The translations under genes were made by a program, and so were the position numbers. A DNA stretch of 64,000 bases from an uncultured Allomuricauda sp. GTDB taxonomy: Bacteria > Bacteroidota > Bacteroidia > Flavobacteriales > Flavobacteriaceae. The notes under the pieces were generated by a model, which was not told the origin of the DNA, ran no database searches, and was given only the letters and a program-made list of their open reading frames with translations. This document shows positions 54,047 to 62,970 of this stretch, one piece after another. The DNA is taken from the NCBI RefSeq assembly GCF_947499695.1, contig NZ_CANMPQ010000001.1, forward strand, positions 620,001-684,000, written 5' to 3'. The stretch's first letter is position 1, and every line of letters begins with the position of its first letter.

Positions 54047-54209
54047 ATGTTAGTTTTAACTATGACCAAAGACTTAGCAAATCAAATAGTACGGTTAACT
54101 TAAAGAAAAAGATTCAATATACGACCGCAACAGTAGTAAAAAACAATTCATGCTAGTTGACTAACATGATTTAGCGATCCCAAACGAGTTCTCAAAAAAT
54201 GAGTACGTT

Positions 54210-54962
54210 TTATCGATTCAACCAACTTTTAAAATCGTTGATTTTGGGTCTACTTACAATAAACTCTTGATCACGAGATCTTAATATGGATAACTTTAGT
54301 CGATGGTTAAAGTATTTGTCGATTTTCTGAATGGCTGACTTTGCTACAATCTGGCCACGATTAATGCGGAAAAATTGGTCTTGATTCAATGAAATGAAAA
54401 GCTGGTCAATCGTCTCGTCTATAATAACCCGTTTATGTTCAGTGACCCCGAATGTAATGCTGTCTTCCGAGTATACAAACAACAAATCAGAAATACGTAA
54501 TCGTAAAAAGCCATCCCCTTCTTTTACCAAGATTCCCCCTCGTTGTGGAGCAGTTTGCATATCAGCTAGAAAATTTTGAAGAATTTCCGGATTCAATGTC
54601 AACTTCTGTTTGGAGCGTTTAAACTTTTCCAGAGCTTGTTCTAAATCGTTCTGCTGAATTGGTTTTAGCAAATAGTCAATACTGTTCACTTTAAAGGCAC
54701 GAATAGCGTATTGGTCAAATGCAGTCGTGAAGATAACAGGGCATTGTAACTGGACTTTCTGAAATATTTCGAAACTAAGACCATCAGCGAGTTGAATGTC
54801 CATAAAAACAAGGTCTGGCGGACTATTCTTTTGAAACCATACGGTACTCTCTTCTACACTATCAATTATGCCCAGCAGGTCGTATTCAAACCTTAAAGTT
54901 TGTAAAAGGTTTTGAAGTTGATTTGCAGCACGGGATTCGTCTTCAATGATGAGTACTTGCAT
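54210..54962 (-). CDS. LytTR response regulator
   Basis: 250 aa from ATG 54962; the ATG at 54983 adds seven residues before the receiver fold MQVLIIEDES. Phospho-acceptor Asp55 in LVFMDIQLAD, TAFDQYAIRAF, DYLLKPIQ; LytTR domain from about 150 (LLFVYSEDSITFGVTEHKRVI, FFRINRGQIVA, IVSRPKINDFKSWL). The upstream kinase gene overlaps it by about 20 bp. Confidence 0.92.
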   Translation of the reverse strand: MQVLIIEDESRAANQLQNLLQTLRFEYDLLGIIDSVEESTVWFQKNSPPDLVFMDIQLADGLSFEIFQKVQLQCPVIFTTAFDQYAIRAFKVNSIDYLLKPIQQNDLEQALEKFKRSKQKLTLNPEILQNFLADMQTAPQRGGILVKEGDGFLRLRISDLLFVYSEDSITFGVTEHKRVIIDETIDQLFISLNQDQFFRINRGQIVAKSAIQKIDKYFNHRLKLSILRSRDQEFIVSRPKINDFKSWLNR

Positions 54963-56031
54963 CTGGAGTTTTTTGTTCAGCAATGGTAAGCAATGGTAAT
55001 TTCACTTCAAAATGCCCGTTCTCTGAAGTAATGGATACCTGTTTATCAGAAATAAGCGCATATCGTCCTTCAATATTCTTAAGGCCTAACTTGGTGGTAG
55101 GTAATTGGGTTGATTTTGGTTGTATTCGATTTCTAACAATCAATTTCCCATTTTCCATGTAAACGTTTACTTTAAGTGGTTTTGCCTTGGAAATGACATT
55201 ATGTTTTACGGCGTTCTCCAACAAAAGTTGAAGGCTCATGGGTATAATCAATTTATCTTTTTCACTTTCAGAAATAGTCCAGTTCACTTGCAAATTTTCG
55301 CCAAACCTTTCCTTTTGTATATGAATATAGGCCTGGGCAAACTTTAGTTCATCCTGCAACACAATCAGATTGGTATTACCAGATTCAAGGATAAAGCGAT
55401 ACATCTCGGATAGTCTGTTTACGAATTCTTTTGCCTCCTCTCTTGTGTTTTGATCTATAATATCCCTTAAGGTATTCAATGTATTGAAGAAAAAATGGGG
55501 TTGGGCTTGATTCCGCAACGTATCCAATTGTGCCTGTACGATAGCTCTTTTAGCTTGTTCTTCATGCCTTATGGACCGTTTTAACCGGATGTAGTAGTAC
55601 ATCGCTTCGTAAATTGCCATCGTCATAGTACTAATCAGAATTATAGGGACAATCAACTTTGATCTTAACGGATGGTTGTAGTTGTTTCCAAAAATAAAAC
55701 CCAAAGTCATATTTCCAGCATAATCAACAGCCATCACTGTAACGACGATAGACAGGAAAAAAAGCGGAATCCTCTTTACGTTATCCTTTAAGCTGGGGTA
55801 CTTTTTACGAAGTGCAATTAAAATGGCTCTCATGACCAACCAGTTCACAGTGGAAAAAATCAAGGAAACACTCCAATTGATAGCGGCCTCCACAAATGGT
55901 AATCGACTGAAAGAGCCACCCGAAAACAAAAAATCAGTGATAAAACTTAGTAAGATGATTCCGGTCAGCATGAACCAGATATCGTTAAAAGCCAAGTATT
56001 TTATACGTTTTTCCTTATTGAAAAACTTCAT
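54943..56031 (-). CDS. LytS-type sensor histidine kinase
   Basis: 362 aa. Four membrane helices (about 15-150), a short coiled coil, then the His_kinase domain with QPHFFFNTLNTLRD (phospho-acceptor His near 178) and an ATP domain with LLLENAVKHNV and LGLKNIEGRYAL. This is the compact flavobacterial kinase with no outside sensor domain, so it probably senses within the membrane. Its operon also encodes two small membrane proteins upstream and the LytTR regulator downstream. Confidence 0.9.
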   Translation of the reverse strand: MKFFNKEKRIKYLAFNDIWFMLTGIILLSFITDFLFSGGSFSRLPFVEAAINWSVSLIFSTVNWLVMRAILIALRKKYPSLKDNVKRIPLFFLSIVVTVMAVDYAGNMTLGFIFGNNYNHPLRSKLIVPIILISTMTMAIYEAMYYYIRLKRSIRHEEQAKRAIVQAQLDTLRNQAQPHFFFNTLNTLRDIIDQNTREEAKEFVNRLSEMYRFILESGNTNLIVLQDELKFAQAYIHIQKERFGENLQVNWTISESEKDKLIIPMSLQLLLENAVKHNVISKAKPLKVNVYMENGKLIVRNRIQPKSTQLPTTKLGLKNIEGRYALISDKQVSITSENGHFEVKLPLLTIAEQKTPDASTHH

Positions 56032-56043
56032 ATTCGTATGGAT

Positions 56044-56844
56044 TTATAGTCTCACCAAAGGCATGCCCTGCTTAGCTTGATAAAAGGTGAAAGCGATCCA
56101 AGAGGCATACAACAATCCAAAAAGAATGACCACAAGGTTTTTTGCCATTTTGGAAGCCTTCCATTTTTTGGTAAGCATTACTGCGAATAAAGGAATAATT
56201 TGAATGCCATGCAATCCAAAGAAATGAGCTACTCGTAAATCTCCTGCAATGGTACTCCAATTAATCACTGGCAAACCTTCACCTCCATCGGCAACGCCAA
56301 CATTATGCGCCATTTGACCAATCATCTGCCCTCCTACCCAACTTCCAAATAACACGACCAACCAGCCCAACAAAATACCCCACTGAACAGGTCTTGCTAC
56401 CGTCATTTTTAAACGAATAGTTTCTACAATATAAAATACCATGGTAAGAACTACAATACTTATCAAAAGTCCCATTACACCAAAAAGGATACCATCGAAT
56501 AAATTAGATTGGTTATAATGCGATTGTACGCCACGTGAAGCTTGAAGGACCACAATGATGATTTCTAACGCCAAAGGCCAAGAAATCAGGTTGTTTATAA
56601 TATTCCGTTTTCTTTTGGAAAACGGATAAAGTGTTGCTAAAAATCCAGATGTGATTACATAGATACCTCCTGAAATGGAGAATTTAAGTGGCTTTATCCA
56701 AACGTTGATGCCAGCTAACATGCGGTCGTCAACCATCCATCCAAGTAAACACAGGACGGCAAGAACAAAATGAAATATTCCGATTCCATACAGAATGGGG
56801 CTTTGACTCTTTACTGTTTGTAAAATATTTTTTAATGCTTTCAT
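56044..56844 (-). CDS. Multi-spanning membrane protein, unknown
   Basis: 266 aa with about seven hydrophobic helices (FHFVLAVLCLLGWMV, GIYVITSGFLATLYPF, ILFGVMGLLISIVVLTMVFYIV, WGILLGWLVVLFGSWVGG and others). No recognised motif; the HFFGLHGIQIIPLFA segment carries two His within the membrane. The start overlaps the upstream ABA4-like gene (ATGA) and the kinase follows after 12 bp, suggesting a four-gene operon. Confidence 0.72.
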   Translation of the reverse strand: MKALKNILQTVKSQSPILYGIGIFHFVLAVLCLLGWMVDDRMLAGINVWIKPLKFSISGGIYVITSGFLATLYPFSKRKRNIINNLISWPLALEIIIVVLQASRGVQSHYNQSNLFDGILFGVMGLLISIVVLTMVFYIVETIRLKMTVARPVQWGILLGWLVVLFGSWVGGQMIGQMAHNVGVADGGEGLPVINWSTIAGDLRVAHFFGLHGIQIIPLFAVMLTKKWKASKMAKNLVVILFGLLYASWIAFTFYQAKQGMPLVRL

Positions 56845-57263
56845 GATTTGGAGGTTTTAAGGGTTCTGATAATCATAAAAAGCAAAAAGCCAACGGGTCC
56901 CAACATGAAAGTGGCAAAAAGACAAGGTGCCATCAATAGTTGGTGAATGCCGAGTTTTTGATTTTCGTTGAGCATCCACATTCCTATTAATAAATCAAAG
57001 GCCAGATAATGTACCCAACCCGCCATAACAGCATTTTCCAAAGTAAATAATGCCATTACAGAAGATAGACTCCCAAAGTCCAAACCTGCACCAGTTTGGA
57101 TATGGTATATCATGTAAAAAGCGTATATCATGGATAATAGAAGTGGTATGACCTTATAGTCAATCAAAAAACGAGTCACTTTCCATTTTGGTAGGATGAT
57201 CATTAGCAGCCACATGGGCATCGCCATCGAATTGGCTATTGAAAAAATTTCTGCGGTTTTCAT
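56841..57263 (-). CDS. ABA4-like membrane protein
   Basis: 140 aa, four membrane helices: FSIANSMAMPMWLLMIILP, VIPLLLSMIYAFYMI, VMAGWVHYLAFDLLIGMWML and LLMAPCLFATFMLGPVGFLLFMI. The WVHYLAFDLLIG and FMLGPVGF blocks are those of the ABA4-like family (DUF4281), named after a plant protein needed for neoxanthin formation. The bacterial role is unknown. First gene of the operon. Confidence 0.8.
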   Translation of the reverse strand: MKTAEIFSIANSMAMPMWLLMIILPKWKVTRFLIDYKVIPLLLSMIYAFYMIYHIQTGAGLDFGSLSSVMALFTLENAVMAGWVHYLAFDLLIGMWMLNENQKLGIHQLLMAPCLFATFMLGPVGFLLFMIIRTLKTSKS

Positions 57264-57766
57264 TGATGTTTGGTTTTATGATTTAACACAGACCAAAAAT
57301 CAATTTTCGTTTATAGGTATTAAAGGATTTTCTATTGAACCATCGTTATGGACAGTTGAATTGCAACCAGAAAGAATCTATTGTTAAGTAAGTCGGACCG
57401 TCATGGATTTAAAAAGTACTCTTCAAAACCTAGGATGAAGTCATGAATATACTTCTTGCTATTATTCTATGTTATTCTAAGTGACCTAAATGGAATAATA
57501 AATCCACTGTGGCATACCCTAAAAGTTGAGGGTAAGGTCTTTTAGGGTCGTCCTTTTCATCCATATTTAATTGGTATATACTTAAAATGGTAAAATAAAC
57601 TAGGATTTTAGAGGTTCGAAAAAAAATACGATTGCACTTCACCTTTAAATTAATATCGTTTCACCATGTTTTAATAAAAGTTTACCCATTCTTCGTTCGA
57701 TTTGTTTGTTGTTTTGACAAAAACATAAAACCAGTTATGAATACTTCATCATTCAAAACAACACAA
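57264..57766. other. 503-bp divergent intergenic region
   Basis: No coding sequence supported. It holds the promoters of the ABA4-like operon (leftward) and the serine hydrolase (rightward) and one 10-bp inverted repeat at 57516-57548. Frames present are short and lack coding character. Confidence 0.55.
57516..57548. promoter_or_regulatory. Inverted repeat in the divergent region
   Basis: ACCCTAAAAG (57516-57525) and its exact complement CTTTTAGGGT (57539-57548) with a 13-bp spacer, one or two helical turns centre to centre. A candidate operator or attenuator. Confidence 0.4.
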
Positions 57767-58915
57767 ATGAAAACGATAAAATTTATTCTCATTGTAGCAC
57801 TCCTAGTCCTTAATCTTGGCTGTGAAAAAGAGGAGGACACCTTAGAACCACCACACCCAAAATCCTTGAAATTCCAGAGTGTTTTAGACGAATTTACGGC
57901 TAGCGGAATTCCAGGGCTTTCCGCCCTTGTGGTAAGTCAAGATGGCTTTTGGGCTGGCGCTTCGGGCTATTCCAGTTTAGAAGACGATACTCCGATGTCC
58001 ATTGACAGTGAAGTGTTTTCTGCAAGTATTGGAAAAACATACTGCGCTGTAGCCACACTGTTATTAGTTCAAGACGGAACTATAGAATTGGACGACCCTA
58101 TTTCAAATCATATTTCAAGTACAGTGCTTCAAGGGTTTGATCATACCGAGGTGATAACTGTAAGACAATTATTAAACCATACCGCTGGGTTAACAAATTT
58201 TGACTGGAATGAAACATTTGTAAATGATGTTTTAACCGATCCGTTAAGTATAGAAGCATCAGATATACTAGATTACGAAAGAGGAAATGCCTTTTACGCT
58301 CTGCCTGGAACCGAATTCAAATACTCTTCAACAGGATATGAATTATTGGCAGCTCTAATAGAAGAAGTCACGGGTAATCATGCAAGGTTTTACAGTGAAC
58401 GAATTTTTGCTCCACTAAACCTTAAAAACACATACTACAAAAATGAATCAGAATATCCGTTGACCAAAAACCTGGTTAACTCTTATTTTGATCAGCTTGA
58501 TACCGGGCAGGTCGAAAATGTATCTGAAATCCAAAACCATCTCACCAATATTTTTACTGGATCCGATGGCATAATTGCTACGCCTTTAGATTACTATAAG
58601 TTCTTAAAAGAAATAATGACCGGTTCTTTGCTAACTGATGAAATGAAAGCGGAAATGCTAAATTTTATACCCTTGGGTGGTGATGATTATATCGGATACG
58701 GTTTAGGTTTATGGCAAAGAAATGTAGGATACGGTATTGCATTTGGGCATGATGGCGATGCCATTGGAGCAGGTGCCGATATGTGGTATTTCCCAGATCA
58801 TGACATTTACATCGTTACCGCTACCAATATGGGAACTGTTTTACAAGACACCCAACTTGGCCGGATGTACAATGAGTCTTTTTTAATTGCCATGATAACC
58901 GCCGTTTTTGAATAA
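57767..58915 (+). CDS. Beta-lactamase-fold serine hydrolase lipoprotein
   Basis: 382 aa from ATG 57767, chosen for the lipobox LNLGC (Cys19); the longer frame to 57632 lacks a signal. Catalytic SIGK (87-90), YSSTGYE as the YxN equivalent, and HDGD near residue 328 for HxG. D-alanyl-D-alanine carboxypeptidase- or esterase-like; penicillin binding is possible but not shown. The next gene is another member of the family, 48 bp downstream. Confidence 0.85.
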   Translation: MKTIKFILIVALLVLNLGCEKEEDTLEPPHPKSLKFQSVLDEFTASGIPGLSALVVSQDGFWAGASGYSSLEDDTPMSIDSEVFSASIGKTYCAVATLLLVQDGTIELDDPISNHISSTVLQGFDHTEVITVRQLLNHTAGLTNFDWNETFVNDVLTDPLSIEASDILDYERGNAFYALPGTEFKYSSTGYELLAALIEEVTGNHARFYSERIFAPLNLKNTYYKNESEYPLTKNLVNSYFDQLDTGQVENVSEIQNHLTNIFTGSDGIIATPLDYYKFLKEIMTGSLLTDEMKAEMLNFIPLGGDDYIGYGLGLWQRNVGYGIAFGHDGDAIGAGADMWYFPDHDIYIVTATNMGTVLQDTQLGRMYNESFLIAMITAVFE

Positions 58916-58963
58916 AGCATTCAGCAAACGGAATAAAAACCATAAACACTTTAAAAATAAGAT

Positions 58964-60703
58964 ATGAAACGATCCATAAAAAACACTTTACTATTACTGT
59001 TGATTTCATCTAGCATTTTTTCACAAAGCAATGCTAATGAATTAGCAGATTTTCGAACCAAGCTTTCCAGTTTTGTCCCAAAAAAAATGAAAAAGCATAA
59101 CGTTATTGGGGCAAACGTGACTATAGTGATAGAAAATGACGTGATTTTGGATAAAGGATTCGGTTTCTCGAATTTCGAGAACAGGACATCTACCAATCAA
59201 AACACAATATATCCCATTGGATCCGTCTCCAAAGTAATTACGTCGACGACTGTTCTCAAATTATACTCCGATGGCATTATCGATATTGATAAACCCTATA
59301 ATTATTATGTTCCGGATTTCGCAATGAAAAAACATTTTTCAGGCCCTATCAACTTTACGGTAAGACACCTTCTAGCCCATTATGCGGGAATACCACGATT
59401 GAGAGCCAAAGGTTTCCTAAGAAAACAGTACATGCCCTTGGATAGTCTCTTGCACAATAGCCAAAACGAATATCTAATAGCACCTGCGGGCAAAGTTTAC
59501 CAATATTCAGATTGGGGGGTAGACCTATTGGCTTTATTGGTACAAAGAGTAACAAAAATGCCCTATGAAAAGTACGTCATGGATAGTGTTTTCCGGCCTT
59601 TGGGAATGAACAATTCAGGTTTTGGCCCTACTACTGCCATCGGATATCGGAATGGTAAGAGTGTTAAAACTTATGAATATAGTTATCCAGGCTCGGACGG
59701 GGTTTTATCATCGACTTCGGATTTAGCCAAATTGTGCCAGCTCTATTTTCTTGGCAACCAAAATTTAGCGACTCCTTTCCTAAAGCCAGAAGTTGTAAAG
59801 GAAGCCATAACCCAACAATTTATAAATGCCCCTATGGGCTATAATACAAGTATCGGACTAATGTGGGAAGTTCAACCTTACCATGGTTTCAAAAGGGTCA
59901 AAAAGGCAGGTATTCATGAACCCTTTTACACCTATATATTTTTTATTCCAGAATACGATGCCGCAGTTGTCGTTTCCAGTAATTCAAATTCCTCAAGCAA
60001 ATTACATTGGGATATTTGGTCCAAAACATTTGACTTTTTATCCAAAAGACACAAATTGAAAAGGAACTTTCCCATGGTAAAAAGGAGTTCTGGCAAAACA
60101 ACATTGACCGACTCCCAAATGAAAAAGCTTGAAGGTACCTACAGCACCAACTTTGGAATTTTGAATTTGAAAGCCAATGGCAAAAAATTTGATGTGGCAA
60201 TTAGCCAAGATAATCGAAAAGGAATCGCTACTGTGCACCAAGAAAACCTGCTTAAATTATCTATCAAAATGATAGGGTTAAAATTCCATGCCATGGATAT
60301 TTTTTGGGATGTCTTAGGTGACGAACTTATCCTTGGAGAACAATACAAAAGTGGTAATAGAAAAATTGCTGGATCAAAAATTAAGGAGGTACAAATTCCT
60401 GAGACTTGGCAAAAAGCAGTTGGTGATTACGAAGTTGTCAATTATAGCGATAGTGATTATAAAACCTTGAACAAGGTCAAATTACACATGAATGAGTTTG
60501 GTGTTCTGGAAATCAAGGCCCATACCTCCTATCCTAGTGAAATAAATTTTCAATTGGGATTATCACCCAAATCTGATACGTTGGCGATTATCCCTGGCTA
60601 TAACTTTGAGTTTTTTGGAGGAGAAACTGTTGAATTATTGAAAGAAAATGGAAAGTACCAGCTAAGGTTATCTGGTTATGAGCTTGAAAGAATAACAGAT
60701 TAA
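58964..60703 (+). CDS. Beta-lactamase-fold hydrolase with C-terminal extension
   Basis: 579 aa. Signal peptide (LLLLISSSIFSQ). Catalytic SVSK (87-90), YSDWG as the YxN equivalent (Asn replaced), and a Gly/His region near 310 (AGIHEPFYTYIF). Residues about 370-579 form a beta-rich extension with internal repetition of LEGTYSTNFGILNLKANGK and related strands, typical of long esterases of this superfamily. A membrane LytTR regulator begins 6 bp after the stop. Confidence 0.83.
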   Translation: MKRSIKNTLLLLLISSSIFSQSNANELADFRTKLSSFVPKKMKKHNVIGANVTIVIENDVILDKGFGFSNFENRTSTNQNTIYPIGSVSKVITSTTVLKLYSDGIIDIDKPYNYYVPDFAMKKHFSGPINFTVRHLLAHYAGIPRLRAKGFLRKQYMPLDSLLHNSQNEYLIAPAGKVYQYSDWGVDLLALLVQRVTKMPYEKYVMDSVFRPLGMNNSGFGPTTAIGYRNGKSVKTYEYSYPGSDGVLSSTSDLAKLCQLYFLGNQNLATPFLKPEVVKEAITQQFINAPMGYNTSIGLMWEVQPYHGFKRVKKAGIHEPFYTYIFFIPEYDAAVVVSSNSNSSSKLHWDIWSKTFDFLSKRHKLKRNFPMVKRSSGKTTLTDSQMKKLEGTYSTNFGILNLKANGKKFDVAISQDNRKGIATVHQENLLKLSIKMIGLKFHAMDIFWDVLGDELILGEQYKSGNRKIAGSKIKEVQIPETWQKAVGDYEVVNYSDSDYKTLNKVKLHMNEFGVLEIKAHTSYPSEINFQLGLSPKSDTLAIIPGYNFEFFGGETVELLKENGKYQLRLSGYELERITD

Positions 60704-60709
60704 GCTAAA

Positions 60710-61555
60710 ATGGATATAAATTTCTTTGACAAAAAAAAGAAAAATAAAGTCTTGGGGACGCAAGAGTTGCTTTTCAGAAAACCCTATATATGGCTTATCA
60801 CTGTTTCGATAACCACTTTGAATTTTTTGATTACTTACGATTTGGAGAACATAGGAATCAGGTATCTATACTATTACCTACTTGATGTGATTACAACATA
60901 TATGATAATTGAGTTCTATGCCCAAGGAATTAGAGTTTTAAATTCCAAGGTTCCGCTGCATGAAGATTTTGTTAAAAGAGTTACCTATCAATTTACCATC
61001 CATACTTTAAGTGTAGTTGTTTTCAGCATATTACTGAATGTACTTTTAGATCATATTTTTTTTAACGGGGAAAGGCTCTCACTCTCTTTTAACTTTTATA
61101 CGCAGGATACCGTTTTGGCATTGGTTTTTATTTTGTTTTTCCACTGCCTTTATTTTGGGTTATATCTGCTGTCCACTCAAAAAACAAGAAGAGAAGAAAC
61201 AGCTCCTCAGGTCAAGGTAATACAAGGGATGTCCTTTAAACTACTTGATCTTACGGAAATTCTTTGTGTTTATACTTTTTTGGGGACAACCTACGTGATA
61301 AACAATAATTATAAAAAATTCGTTTTAGAAAAAACATTAGGCGAATTTGAGGAACTGGGATCCAATCGCTTCTTCAGGGCCAACAGACAGTATATAGTGT
61401 CTTTGGCAATAATTGATTCGTACAAAAGCGCTGACAATGGTAAGGTAGAAGTTTTCCTTGATGCTAACGGCATCGAGGACCTCTCCAAAAGTATTTTTGT
61501 GAGCAGAAGCAAAGCTTCTTCCTTTAGGGCATGGATACATATACGTCATCAATAA
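60710..61555 (+). CDS. Membrane LytTR-domain regulator without receiver
   Basis: 281 aa. Four hydrophobic helices (about 25-160: YIWLITVSITTLNFLI, LYYYLLDVITTYMII, TLSVVVFSILLNVLLD, LVFILFFHCLYFGLYLL), then a LytTR domain (about 180-281: LTEILCVYTFLGTTYVINNNYKKFVLEKTL, FFRANRQYIVSLA, SRSKASSFRAWI). There is no receiver domain, so the signal must be sensed in the membrane. Only 6 bp separates it from the serine hydrolase, making it a candidate to respond to that enzyme's product. Confidence 0.88.
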   Translation: MDINFFDKKKKNKVLGTQELLFRKPYIWLITVSITTLNFLITYDLENIGIRYLYYYLLDVITTYMIIEFYAQGIRVLNSKVPLHEDFVKRVTYQFTIHTLSVVVFSILLNVLLDHIFFNGERLSLSFNFYTQDTVLALVFILFFHCLYFGLYLLSTQKTRREETAPQVKVIQGMSFKLLDLTEILCVYTFLGTTYVINNNYKKFVLEKTLGEFEELGSNRFFRANRQYIVSLAIIDSYKSADNGKVEVFLDANGIEDLSKSIFVSRSKASSFRAWIHIRHQ

Positions 61556-61692
61556 GGACAACATCACATAGATTGGACAACAATTATTTTTAGGGTTATC
61601 GATCCATTATTCTTAAATTACACGATAATATATTTTGATTTTCAACTACCTTTTCAAAGCGGGCAGGTTTATTAAATGTTTTTTGAAAGTTT

Positions 61693-62841
61693 ATGGTTTT
61701 CCTCATTCTTATAGGGATAGGTGTTCTTTCAATATTTTTATTGTTTGTCCTATTAAAGGAAAAGAAAATATTGAGTGATTACTATTTGATTGCAATCATT
61801 CTCTTTTTTGCTGGGATTTTAGGTTCTCATTTATTGATGATCAATTGGCCTTCCATTTTTGTTTACTTAATAATCCTGTTTTTTAACACCTATTATTTTC
61901 CTATACTCATCATTTATGGATTGATCTTATTACATGGGAATACATTTAACAAAAAATGGATATGGATTTATGCCTGTCCAATTGTTTATACCATCTTAAT
62001 ACTCATTGATCTTTTTCTGTTCAATGATTATGAATTGACCCAGAATGTTGAAAAATTATTCATAAATCCGTCACAGTATCAGTTTCTCCTCTATTTAACA
62101 CAATATATATATGTCATAGTACTTTTGGCGTGGTTATTAAAAAAGCTTAATGGCTACACCAAAAAAATCAAAAATTATTTCTCGAGCATCGAGCATATCA
62201 ATCTTAGGTGGTTTCGATATTTTGTAATTGCTTTCTTGAGTTTAAGTTCTATTGGATTTGTTGTTTTTACAAGTTTTAGTATGGGCTTCATTGAGAACAT
62301 TGATATTCCTTTTGGAATTGAATATGTTATATTCATCGCATTGCTATTTTATCTATGTTACAATGGTATAAGACAATATTCACTTACCGGATTGAGGAAC
62401 AACTTTCTTAACTCGCAAATTAAGGATCCTCAAAAGAATAGCTCTTCAGCAGAAAAGTATACATCATCCAATTTGACCAATGAGAATATTGAATCCTATT
62501 TTAAGGAAATATTACAATTATTTGATGAAGAAGAAATCTTCCTAGAATCCCAGTTAAAAATCGAAGATGTTGCCAAAAAACTTGATATCTCCTTGCACAA
62601 GGTTTCGCAGGTCATAAATTCAAAATCCAACAAGACTTTTTTCGATTTTGTGAATCATTATCGAGTTGAGTATTTCAAAAGGCTACTATCCGAACCAGAT
62701 AAGCGAAAATTCACAATATTATCTTTAGGTATTGAAAGCGGTTTTAATTCAAAAGCATCAATGAACAGGGTTTTTAAAAATATTGTAGGGCAATCTCCAA
62801 AAGAATTTCAACAAAACCAATCTAAAGAGCCCATTTTATAA
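61693..62841 (+). CDS. Membrane-anchored AraC family regulator
   Basis: 382 aa. About seven hydrophobic helices (residues 3-235), then an AraC HTH domain: EEIFLESQLKIEDVAKKLDISLHKVSQVINSKSNKTFFDFVNHYRVEYFKRLL and LSLGIESGFNSKASMNRVFKNIVGQSPKEF. Same architecture as the AraC protein at 24.6-25.7 kb. It is followed by another beta-lactamase-fold gene 129 bp away on the same strand. Confidence 0.88.
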   Translation: MVFLILIGIGVLSIFLLFVLLKEKKILSDYYLIAIILFFAGILGSHLLMINWPSIFVYLIILFFNTYYFPILIIYGLILLHGNTFNKKWIWIYACPIVYTILILIDLFLFNDYELTQNVEKLFINPSQYQFLLYLTQYIYVIVLLAWLLKKLNGYTKKIKNYFSSIEHINLRWFRYFVIAFLSLSSIGFVVFTSFSMGFIENIDIPFGIEYVIFIALLFYLCYNGIRQYSLTGLRNNFLNSQIKDPQKNSSSAEKYTSSNLTNENIESYFKEILQLFDEEEIFLESQLKIEDVAKKLDISLHKVSQVINSKSNKTFFDFVNHYRVEYFKRLLSEPDKRKFTILSLGIESGFNSKASMNRVFKNIVGQSPKEFQQNQSKEPIL

Positions 62842-62970
62842 ATTAAGCCAAACCATCTTAGTTTTTTAGGTCTCATCTTATCGCATGAGGCATTTTAGCG
62901 GTTAAAACACTTCACATTTGCAACTGTAACATAGCTATTCGATTTCGCTATTGAACAAAAAACAGAAATC

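Noticed and set aside
54149-54168. Near-palindrome CATGCTAG..ACTAACATG as an operator
   Set aside because: Contains a mismatch and lies 108 bp from the M20 gene start without promoter elements; too weak.
57196-57387. Short rightward frame at the start of the 503-bp gap
   Set aside because: It overlaps the ABA4-like gene start on the other strand and lacks coding character.
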